64,000 nucleotides of DNA. Origin: Neurospora tetraspora. Taxonomy: Eukaryota > Ascomycota > Sordariomycetes > Sordariales > Sordariaceae. The stretch covers positions 1,612,001-1,676,000 of the forward strand of contig NW_026944391.1 of the NCBI RefSeq assembly GCF_033439725.1. Reading direction: 5' to 3'. Below are positions 55,458 to 64,000 of the stretch, piece by piece. A model generated the notes under the pieces. That model did not search any database. It saw only the letters and a list, made by a program, of their open reading frames with translations, and had not been told where the DNA came from. Made by a program: the position numbers and the translations under genes. The first letter of the stretch is position 1. Each line of letters opens with the position of its first letter.

Positions 55458-56413
55458 ATATGAGCCCGTTCAATCACAGCGCAAATGTTTGGAACTTTTG
55501 CAAACTTCCCGAGAATCGTCCATCGTGGCAAAATGAAGCTGGAAGCGAGGAGGCCTCTTTCGTGTCTGAATGGCCAACGAAGAAGCTCGTATGTACTCGC
55601 AATTCTGATATTGCTCTGAAAAGTCTGATGGCAAGACGCATGGAAATGTTCGAATCCGAACGATACGAGTCCAATATGGTCCGTCCGTCCGTCCGGGACG
55701 TGATCAGCTTCCCTTCCGCGCCGCCCACGTGCCCGGTAGACCCGGGTTTCAATAATTCAAAATCCGGACCGGCACTTGCAAGGATCAAATACCGACATGT
55801 CTCCGTAGGTTTAGTCTGGTATCGGCGGTAGTCTCGTCCGTCCGGAAGTTCCCGAGACAAAGCTAAAGTCAACGTCTGTCGTCCCAAGCGAGAGGAGCGG
55901 CACGTGTCAGATTCAGAGCCACTACTCCGAAGTTCGGAGCTTCAGTTTTGCCAGCTTGGTGTAGTGGTGCCAATCTGACAGCACGAGCTAGCAAACCGCC
56001 ACAGTGGCTCGAGTGGGTATTCTGTTTTGAGAGGTCATGATATTGCCGTTTTGGCGGCTTGCGTGAGATCGTCAACGAGGTTCACTGTTCTTGGATTAGC
56101 CCGACAAGAATTGATCAAGATGAAGGAGTTCATTCCAAAACATCTTCAAGTTTTGAGATGGCCACGGTGAGGCCTAACCATGCTGAAAGCAATTCTTGAC
56201 GATCAAAAGATCTAGACGGCGATGTGAGGGCCAAGCTCTGTTCCAATCACATCTTTTCAATTAAAAGTTGTACCTCGCGCTCGCGGGTTCGGCCCGTTGG
56301 GAATTGCCGGAGGAGGACCGGGTGGGATACGTTTTGAGAGTCTTATGTGCCGTGTGATCTGCGTCCGCGTCGTTATAGTGCGAGGGGACGACGATATTAT
56401 CAAAGAAGTTGAG
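55458..56413. other. Intergenic next to the RIP-affected transposon
   Basis: 956 bp of normal base composition. Small frames only. It includes the last nine bases GAAGTTGAG, probably the left target duplication of the transposon. Confidence 0.45.
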
Positions 56414-56499
56414 CGAAATCGGTAGCCGTTTAGAGCAAAAAAAGTAGCTGTTTAGAGTAGACTTATATTTTCTTACACGTACACTCGCCCAGCCGCCCA
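56414..56499 (+). repeat. Left terminal inverted repeat of the transposon
   Basis: 86 bp, about 90% identical to the reverse complement of 60520-60605. Most differences are C/T or G/A. It keeps moderate GC content, in contrast to the interior. Confidence 0.85.
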
Positions 56500-59400
56500 G
56501 CCGCGCCGCCCACACCGCCGTACAAATAAGGCCACCAAATCGAGGCCCGCGTATCGCCAAATCTACATCGTTAGTGTAATTTTTTTAAGTGAAGTTATTC
56601 AGAATTATTAATTCAATTAACTATCTACTACTAAGGCAGTTAATACTATAATTACCAATAATATTACTATCCCCTATATTATCCTCCATACTAGCCTTAT
56701 TACTATATATACTATACTTACTACTTAGAGTGTACGTACTCACTCTAATTTTAATACCTATTATATAAATACTACTTAAAGTACTAAAGAGGCGGCTAAA
56801 GATTTACCTTCCTATTTAAGTCCCCTAATGCCCATCCTTACCCTCTCCCTTATAAAAGTATTAAAGGTAGTACTATAGCTACAGGAGTCTAATTATACTA
56901 TATTATTAATATAATATAACCTTATAAACTATATTATAATTAATTAGAAGGAGGAAGAGCGAAATCTAAATCTCTAGGAGGCGTTTAAATAATAATAGAA
57001 TTAATTAGCTTAATATAATAATTTATAATACGAATTATAAAAGCCTCCTTTATTTCCAATTAAGTAAGTATATAACTCCCTAATTTAATTATATTTAATA
57101 TTTAATCCTTATACTAATTCTAATAACTGCCTAAATTAAGGATAGGAAATTTAAACACCTATTTAATAACTGCTAGCATCCTATAATTAAATTAGCTAAA
57201 CCTAGTAAAAATTAATATATAACCGTAAAATAGTTATTACTAAACTAATGATTATTATTAAATTTAAAAATAAAGAAATAAGGAAGGCGCTAAAACTCTC
57301 TATAAAGAAATTAGAATTCTAAATAGTAAAGGCAAAGGGGTTAGAATTATTTATAGGGGTATTAAAAAAGGCGCTAGCGCTAATATAAATCGAATTATAA
57401 CTTCTATAATACCGTTATTTAAATTCTTTCGTATAATTTAATTTACTTACTATTAAATCCCTCCTCTACTTCTAATTCGAAACTATTTCTAGCGGACTAG
57501 TACCATCCCTCCTCTCTAAGTATTTTACTATATTATTCAATAAGGAAGCTTATTATAAGAAAGTATATAATAATTATTATATTTATCGTAGTCGACTGAT
57601 TAAAATTAAGTAGGTTGGGTAAGTAAAGTATAACTACCCTTAAAATTACGTAATTTATTAACCTCTAGGTTAATAATTTTGTATATTAATGTTCCTCGTA
57701 TATAATCGTATATATTGGGGTCGGGGAATATAATTCTCTAATAACGCCCAAATAAAATAATTATATTTCAAATAGCGAAGCTACATTTTTCGTCCTTATT
57801 TAATTTATTATTTTTATTAAATATAAATTATTAATACTTATTTATATTAATAATAAGTAATATCCGACTCTACTATAATAAATCTATTATTAAATATTTG
57901 TAGGAGAGGCTATACTACCTAATAAACTCCTTCTTATAATTAATATATAAATTTTAACTACGCTCTCTAATTTAATCTTTATAAATATAAGAATACTATA
58001 ACTCTATTAATGTTAAAAGGAAAGACCCTACTTTTATTAAAGTATTATTAAAAAGACTAATTCTTTTATATTTATATAAAGAATCAATTTTTACTACTAC
58101 TAAATCTATATAATATCGGTCCTTCTAAATAGTATATGCATTCTTAATATAATTATATAATTAATCGAAAAACGAAAGGCAGTTTTTAAGGAAGCGTTTA
58201 ATAATTCTATAGGTAAATTCGATTCAGCTAATTGCCTTAATATTATAATTTCTATATTTCGAAATAACGTAATTACTAAATTCGTTAATCTATAGGAGGT
58301 AATACTTATAAAAGTAAACTAATAATACTATTTTAAAGTAATTAGGAATAAAGTATATAATATATTATAAAGAGGAAGGAGGATATTAAATATATACAAA
58401 TTTACTATTTAAATTTATAGTATAATAATAATTATACCTTTTTAAAATAATCTTCGTTATTAACGTATACTACTTACTTTTAAGTATTTTAAAAACCTTT
58501 ATATAAATTTTAATAAAATCGATGAGCCAAATTAAAAGTAAATATTACTTTACAACGACGTAGCGGGAGTACGGCGGCGTTATTATTACTATTATTATTT
58601 TCCTCTTTATTAATTCGTTACGTAAACCGATTAACGGCGGCGGTATTATTTACTTTATCCGGGTTATCCTCCCCCTCATCCTTATTAATAATTTACTCCT
58701 TATTAGCGGGATTGTTATTTTAATTATTTTAGGCGCCCTCGTATAATAGAGGATTAAAACTATCGCTATCCGGACTCCGGACTATTAGTAGGAGGATTAT
58801 ATAATTAATACCGGGAATAGGATTATTTACTAACCGATTACACTTACTTTAATTTAATATAATAATTAATTTTCTTTATAATATACTATATATAAAGTTA
58901 GTAAAGTATGTTTAAATATACTATTATAGTAGCCTTCTTAAATCTTCTATAAAAATCGTTAATAAAGATAATAGGGTTAGTAATAATAATTTTACTAAAG
59001 GTTTTTAAAGCAATAAAAATATTATACGAAGTCCTCTTCTATTTCCTTATTTAATAAATTAAATGTAAGGTTAAAATTATAATTGAGGGAAGTAATACTA
59101 ATAATATTAAGGAGGGAAAGGTTAAAGTAATTAATTTATAAAGAAAGAAAAACGGTCAATTAATTAAACCCTATAAGATTAATTTAATTAACAAGAATAA
59201 TAATACCTTATATATATTATTAATTAATAAAATATAGGGGCTCTACTTCTATATCTTAATATACTAATTAAAAATCCAAAATACCCTTTTAACCCGGCTA
59301 TTCGAATTATATTCAACCTTATAATCAATATAGTATTTAATTTTATATTATTTTAAAAGGTCGATAAATATCTTAATTATCATATAAAACTATACTTTTA

Positions 59401-60519
59401 CTTACGAATAGCCTTCTAAATATTCTAAACTTCTTATACTGTAATAGTAAATTTATAATCCCTCAAATTAAATAATAGACTATTATTATTAATATAATTA
59501 ATAATAATAACTAATTCGATAATTAAATTAAACTCGTTAAAATTATCAAAGGTACCGCTAAAATAATGAAATATTTAATATACTATTATTCTAGCAATAC
59601 TAAATAACCGTTTAATTATAAGAATAATATCCTTCTAATAATCCTTACGCTATTAACGACGAAAATTAGTATTAATAACCAAATTAATAAATCTAAAAAG
59701 AGAAAATTAATTATAAATAATTAAAAAGGTTTGTTTACTATACTTAAATAAATAATTATATTAATTATCCAATATTTTAATATATTATTTATAGTTTCGT
59801 CGTTAATAAAAGACGATTTTTATTCTATAATTATATTCTGTCCTTCTAATACCTTTATTTCGTATACTTTAATTAAAAGGATTAAATTTACCGCCGCAAT
59901 TATATTTATAGTCATACTTTACAACGTCTTCTTTATTCTTCCTACTATACATCTCACCGCATACTATAATAGCGAACCCAAAACTCGAAACGTATTAAAA
60001 GAAAGTATTTTATATTTAAATGGCTATATCGAACGGTTTAATAATAAATAGCCTCGTTAATACTAAAAATTACTATTTAATAACGTATTCGCTAAGGGAT
60101 TATAATAACCGCGTTCTCTTACAAAGGTAATAGCGGATTAATAATGATAGAAATCTAATAAGGGGAAGCATACCCCAGTCGGAAATAACTATTCGAAGCA
60201 AAATTAAAAATATTTTACTAATAATTCTATTTAAATCCTATTAACGCTAAGTATTTTAATCAGTTAGAAAATCTAATTTACTTAAGCGAATATATAACGT
60301 ATAGCGGGCGGGCAAAATATATTAACAAATACTACGAACTCGAGAATACTATACAAAATAATAATAAAGACGAAAGATCATCGCTATAAATAATTATTTA
60401 ATACCAAAATAAAATCTCGCAATAGCTTTATTCAATTATAAAAAACTAACTATCGCTAATAGAGGGCGCACAACGATAATAGCTATTGGGTAGTAATATA
60501 CTAGCACGCTTCTAGTAGT

Positions 60520-60605
60520 TGGGCGGCTAGGCGAGTGTACGTATAAGAAAATATAGGTCTACTCTAAACAACTACTTTTTTTACTCTAAACGGCTACCGA
60601 TTTCA
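60520..60605 (-). repeat. Right terminal inverted repeat of the transposon
   Basis: 86 bp matching the left repeat in inverted orientation, followed by the putative 9-bp target duplication at 60606-60614. Confidence 0.85.
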
Positions 60606-60614
60606 GAAATTGAA

Positions 60615-63502
60615 GAGGAACTAAAGGACGGTTTCTGCAAGGGGCTGGGCGGAAGTGGAGTTATTACACCACACACATGCCACCTAGTTATTGCTTATTT
60701 TCATTGCGGGTATACGACTTTACAATACATGTATTACATCCATTACGTTCTGAATCTTACCCTCCTACGTTTATCATAGTACAGCATGAATAATCTTACC
60801 CAAACCACCTGCACCAAAAGAACGGGAGGGTAAGGTTACGTTCCGCGGGAAACACTAACGACACACGAGGAGGAGCCAACAGAATGATATCGATAAACAA
60901 TATTAATGACACGACTTGAGAATCGAACGAGTCCAGTCGTTGAAGACTTCATTTGGCCACATGTCACACTAAATTTCATTTCAGCAGAAGATCTAGAAGG
61001 GTCTCTGAAAACTGTCACAGCTGAGCCAATTTCATTGACAACGCTGTCCGGGTCTTCCCCTGGTCACGATAAAACCAAAGCCCGCTGATTCGGGGAGCCG
61101 GGGAGCAAAGCCGGCCCCCATGACCCTGTGCCAAATCCAAAAGGCATGTTAAAAGGGTACCGGTAGATCAACTTCAACTTTCTGCTCCATGGGTTCCGCA
61201 TGGCGGCATGTCATGGCGGGCGGGTGTTCCTGCTGCTGTAACCGGGTTCCTGGCAGTTCGAGTTGAGCCCAACTTTGGTGATCGTCATTCTGATTGCCAA
61301 GGCTGTAACGATGTCGTCGATTCCTTTGCGGTGCAGCCCAACGGTGGATGTTCAGGCAATGTTGATCGATCGATTCTCGGCCGGACGACGGATGGTATTT
61401 GTATTTTTCTCTATCCCATGAGTGTTGTCCATGTCCATCTCGGGTTTGTTGCCGTTGTTTGCGGTGCTTTTGATTGGGCGAGTATTCTTCCTCCTTGATC
61501 ATCGTCTTCCCTCTCCCCGGGCAGTCATATCGTCGCACTGCACAACACTACAATACAATACTGGTTTATTTACTAATTTGGTTCTTCAGTCATAGGTTAA
61601 ACAGAGGAGATCTGGAACTCTCATTAGCATTCTCAGAGTCTTCGTTTGAAGCGACGGACAATAACCAGGGCTTAATACGCCACAGAAGCCTCTTTTATAC
61701 ATACCTCTGTCCGTCTCCTTCGAAATCCCCGAGACTACCAAATATCAGTCTACCGCGTTTACCCGATAAAAAGCCGAACGCTTTCCCATATCCAGGAAAG
61801 CTTTGGCTTTTTTGTACCAGACTAACAAACAGACCAGGGCTGGATTGTACAGTTTGGATGTTTTGAACATTGCCCATTCCGGTCTTGCTTGCGAGACTTC
61901 GGCCGACTCATTCCCGTAATGCCGTCAAATCCGCGCCAAGTCTTCAGGGTCCAAAGTCTAGAGGTACGAGACCGGGGAAGGGTCCCGCTGCTTCCATGTC
62001 ATTCCTGGTTGCCGCTGTAGCGTAGCAATTGCCCTTGCAGTGCCACAGGGCAAACCAGGAAGTGTAATTCCGAAGACTGGGGCAGTGGGCACACAGTCGG
62101 GTCCAGGGTGCAGTGAGGACCCGTACTTTGCACATGCTCGCGGTCCTTTTCAAACGTCGAGCTGGTCCTCTATCTCGCAAAAGTCGAGCAGCAACTTCCA
62201 ACGTTGCTAACAATTGGAGGACTAGGTTCTTGTTTCTCCTCGGCCGTTGCCGCAATCCCTACGTAAGAATGTCGACCGTCTAGCCTGAGCAACACCCTCC
62301 CTGTTCAGCCAATCAGACCTCGCTGGAGCAAATGCTCCTGAAATGCTCCGGGGTTAAGACTGCTCATTCCCGGGTACTACAATGATGGTTCTCGAAGTCG
62401 ACCGACTGAACTTTTTTTTCCCTCTTCAACAAACCCGTGTCAAATGTACGTCAAATGTACGTTGCGCCCCGAGGAGATGGGAGGGAAAAAATGGAACTAG
62501 GCTTGCACGACTTGCGAATCAAACTGGTCGGACGGGGCTCTTGTATATACCGCTCCTTCTTCGGGGTTTTCTTTTCCATTTCTTAGCATGAACCATCCAG
62601 TCCAACCCGGCAGAAAGGTAGGCACGAAAATTGTGGACTACTGGTAATGCCCAGTATTGGCCACCGGTGCCGACCCGACTCGTTCTCCGTCAGGCCTGTT
62701 GCCCTTTCCCCTTTCAATCTTTCAGATGGAGCTCCCCTTCTGCGTGTAGTGTCACACACATCTGGTACACTGGTGTCGTCCGCTGCTTGTTCGCTCTTCC
62801 GGTGGCCAATCTATCACCCCAAAAGACAGGTAAACCGACGCCACCTCTTCCACTAGCCTGACACAAGTTTGAAAGCTCATTCGAGTCGCTTCTTTCTCTA
62901 CCTTCGAAGGTGTTTTGCGTGTTCTCTCATTCCCAGTCGAAAGAGGGACTGTTGTCTTGGTTGCTTGCTGTACCTGACGCTATAAGCATTAACCTCAGCA
63001 GCTAGCGGATCCCACCACCCACTTCACTTCTGTCTCTTGTTTTGTTACCGACTCGCTTGCCTATTTTGGGAATCAGCCCCCCATCTATCACGCACTCTGT
63101 TGGAGCCCTGCCAAGCCCTGCCTGCTCCCCAACATCCAGAAAGGGTTGGTCGCTGTGCCATTCCTGCCAGACCTCTGCTGCAAAGCACTCCATCGTCCTA
63201 TCACCCTGGCCGTCTTCTTCTAAAAGGGTAACCAACGTCGTACCATACCGAGCCAGCCGTCAGGCCGTCAGTCAGTCTGTCAGCAGCAGGTCCCAGGAGG
63301 TCGAGAGTGAGGAGCAGCCACACCACCAGCAATCCATACCACACAACTCAGGAGAGGGTAACCTGCACACAAGCCACACCAACCGAAAAAAGACGAAAGC
63401 AGAACATCGACAACCTCGACATTGGATGCAGCCCATGTTACCCATAGGTCCAAGACATTACCGTCGACACCTCGCATCAACCGTACCAACTCGTCCGTTT
63501 TA
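60615..63502. other. Gene-poor region right of the transposon
   Basis: 2.9 kb of normal composition with only short poor frames on both strands. A small direct repeat GTCAAATGTAC occurs twice at about 62439-62461. The last 500 bp (63000-63500) look like the leader of the small Cys-rich ORF. No gene recognised. Confidence 0.4.
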
Positions 63503-63703
63503 ATGTGCATCGAGCACATTACCCATGACTGCCCAGCCTGCGGGAAAGACTACTTAGTCTACGTCGAGTTTTGCAAGGACTTTCATCCACCACTGATCCG
63601 TTGTCCAAACGGGACCATTCGAAAGCGCCTGGAGATGAATGACGGAGGCTGTCCGAGCCCTACTTGTCCAAATAGTCGACACGGGGGCTGCAGTCTGATG
63701 TAG
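63503..63703 (+). CDS. Small Cys-rich protein (66 residues)
   Basis: From the ATG at 63503 the frame encodes a compact Cys/His-rich protein: IEHITHDCPACGKDYLVYVEF, CKDFHPPLIRCPN and GGCPSPTCPNSRHGGCSLM. It has nine or ten Cys and several His, including CPAC, suggesting a zinc-binding fold rather than a secreted peptide; no signal sequence is present. An in-frame ATG at 63422 would add 27 residues of ordinary leader composition, so I prefer the later start. Short fungal proteins starting M-C-x-x-x-I/F-T-H-x-C-P-x-C are familiar to me as uncharacterised. Function is unknown. Confidence 0.55.
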   Translation: MCIEHITHDCPACGKDYLVYVEFCKDFHPPLIRCPNGTIRKRLEMNDGGCPSPTCPNSRHGGCSLM

Positions 63704-63780
63704 CCTGGGTTGGTTCGAGAAGGGAAGAGCAGCACCATCAGCAGCACCAGCGACGACGTTGACAGGGCGGCAAGAAGCCT

Positions 63781-64000
63781 TTAGATCTTGACTTGGTTGT
63801 CGGTGATCTCGACGATCTGGTCGATACCCTCATACTTGGGAACGTCAAAGTCGTACTTTTTCGCAATCGACGGAGCGACGAACCTGGTTACCAGCATCAG
63901 CCACACCACCAACCCAACGCCATCAAGACTCACACACAACGTGACGATGAAAGAAAGAAACATGGTACGTACCGTCCTCCCACGAAATGGCGGCCCTTGA
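63781..64000 (-). CDS. NAD(P)HX epimerase, C-terminal end (5' part outside window)
   Basis: Two exon pieces on the minus strand: 64000-63973 (open to the right edge) and 63883-63781, separated by an 89-nt intron (GTACGT donor, GTAACCAG acceptor). Joined, the end reads GRHFVGGRFVAPSIAKKY, then DFDVPKYEGIDQIVEI, matching the C-terminus of YjeF-N/AIBP-type epimerases (LGGRFVPP...KY, LPxYxGxDQxVE). The enzyme converts R-NAD(P)HX to the S form so that the partner dehydratase can repair the cofactor. It acts in the cytosol and mitochondria. Only about 43 residues are visible, so the catalytic part and start cannot be checked. Confidence 0.8.
   Translation of the reverse strand, partial: QGPPFRGRTVRTMFLSFIVTLCVSLDGVGLVVWLMLVTRFVAPSIAKKYDFDVPKYEGIDQIVEITDNQVKI

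Larger units (their letters stand above)
56414..60605. mobile_element. RIP-mutated TIR DNA transposon, Mutator/Hop-like architecture
   Basis: 4192 bp bounded by 86-bp terminal inverted repeats (56414-56499 and 60520-60605) that begin CGAAATCGGTAGCC on the left and TGAAATCGGTAGCC on the right, read inward. Each end also carries a subterminal near-repeat, GTAGCCGTTTAGAG then GTAGCTGTTTAGAG. Flanks GAAGTTGAG (56405-56413) and GAAATTGAA (60606-60614) look like a 9-bp target duplication with two G-to-A changes. Long TIRs plus a 9-bp duplication fit Mutator-like elements such as Hop of Fusarium. The interior is extremely AT-rich, full of TA, and has no frame of 60 codons, as expected after RIP. No transposase motif can be read, so the superfamily rests on the ends only. 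Confidence 0.8.

Noticed and set aside
56414-60605. AT-rich region considered as a centromere piece or an LTR element
   Set aside because: Inverted ends and a 9-bp flanking duplication define a discrete DNA transposon; no direct terminal repeats found.

Overview
The window is from a filamentous ascomycete. Neurospora or a close Sordariales relative fits best. The evidence is short introns (50-95 nt) with GTRNGT donors and GCTAAC/CTGAC branch sites a few bases before YAG, Kozak-like CACCATGG starts, fungal-only families (Zn2Cys6 factor, PDR-type ABC pump, SHO1, DASH Spc19, dynactin p24), and one transposon wrecked by C-to-T/G-to-A change in the manner of repeat-induced point mutation (RIP). 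No tRNA, rRNA or CRISPR array was recognised.

Layout. 1-1930: 3' part of a GH3 beta-glucosidase. 2.2-4.9 kb: a small unknown ORF and two decayed coding stretches on opposite strands. 5.1-6.5 kb: a bZIP factor with an unsettled 5' end. 6.5-10.2 kb: gene-poor DNA with a 155-bp TA-flanked MITE. 10.3-30.3 kb: the most metabolically coherent block: PDR ABC transporter (+), short-chain dehydrogenase (+), Zn2Cys6 factor (+), cytochrome P450 (-) divergent from a cytochrome b5/b5-reductase fusion (+), then a hydroxyacyl-CoA-dehydrogenase-like/YWTD-propeller fusion (+). 30.8-31.2 kb: a 420-bp near-perfect hairpin element beside a decayed membrane-protein gene. 33-37 kb: a tricalbin-like SMP/C2 protein (-). 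38-39.8 kb: a PD-(D/E)xK-like gene with two frame disruptions (-). 40.3-42.2 kb: a five-exon vacuolar amino-acid transporter (-). 43.4-44.1 kb: dynactin p24 (+). 46.8-47.9 kb: osmosensor SHO1 (+). 49.3-49.8 kb: a small basic protein (-). 50.7-51.3 kb: Spc19 (+). 52.7-54.5 kb: a Pro/His/Tyr-rich protein (+). 55.3 kb: a second MITE copy. 56.4-60.6 kb: a 4192-bp terminal-inverted-repeat DNA transposon with 86-bp ends and a probable 9-bp target duplication, interior AT-saturated. 63.5 kb: a 66-residue Cys-rich ORF. 63.8 kb to the right edge: the last exons of an NAD(P)HX epimerase (-).

How genes may work together. The P450 has no reductase domain and no obvious N-terminal membrane anchor. It shares a 1.14-kb divergent promoter with a membrane-bound fusion that contains both cytochrome b5 and its NADH reductase, so the fusion is a natural candidate electron donor. 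With an adjacent regulator, dehydrogenase and drug-efflux-type pump, this looks like a backbone-free detoxification or catabolic cluster. That is inference from position and family. The other genes are housekeeping: cytoskeleton, mitosis, osmosensing, lipid transfer and cofactor repair.
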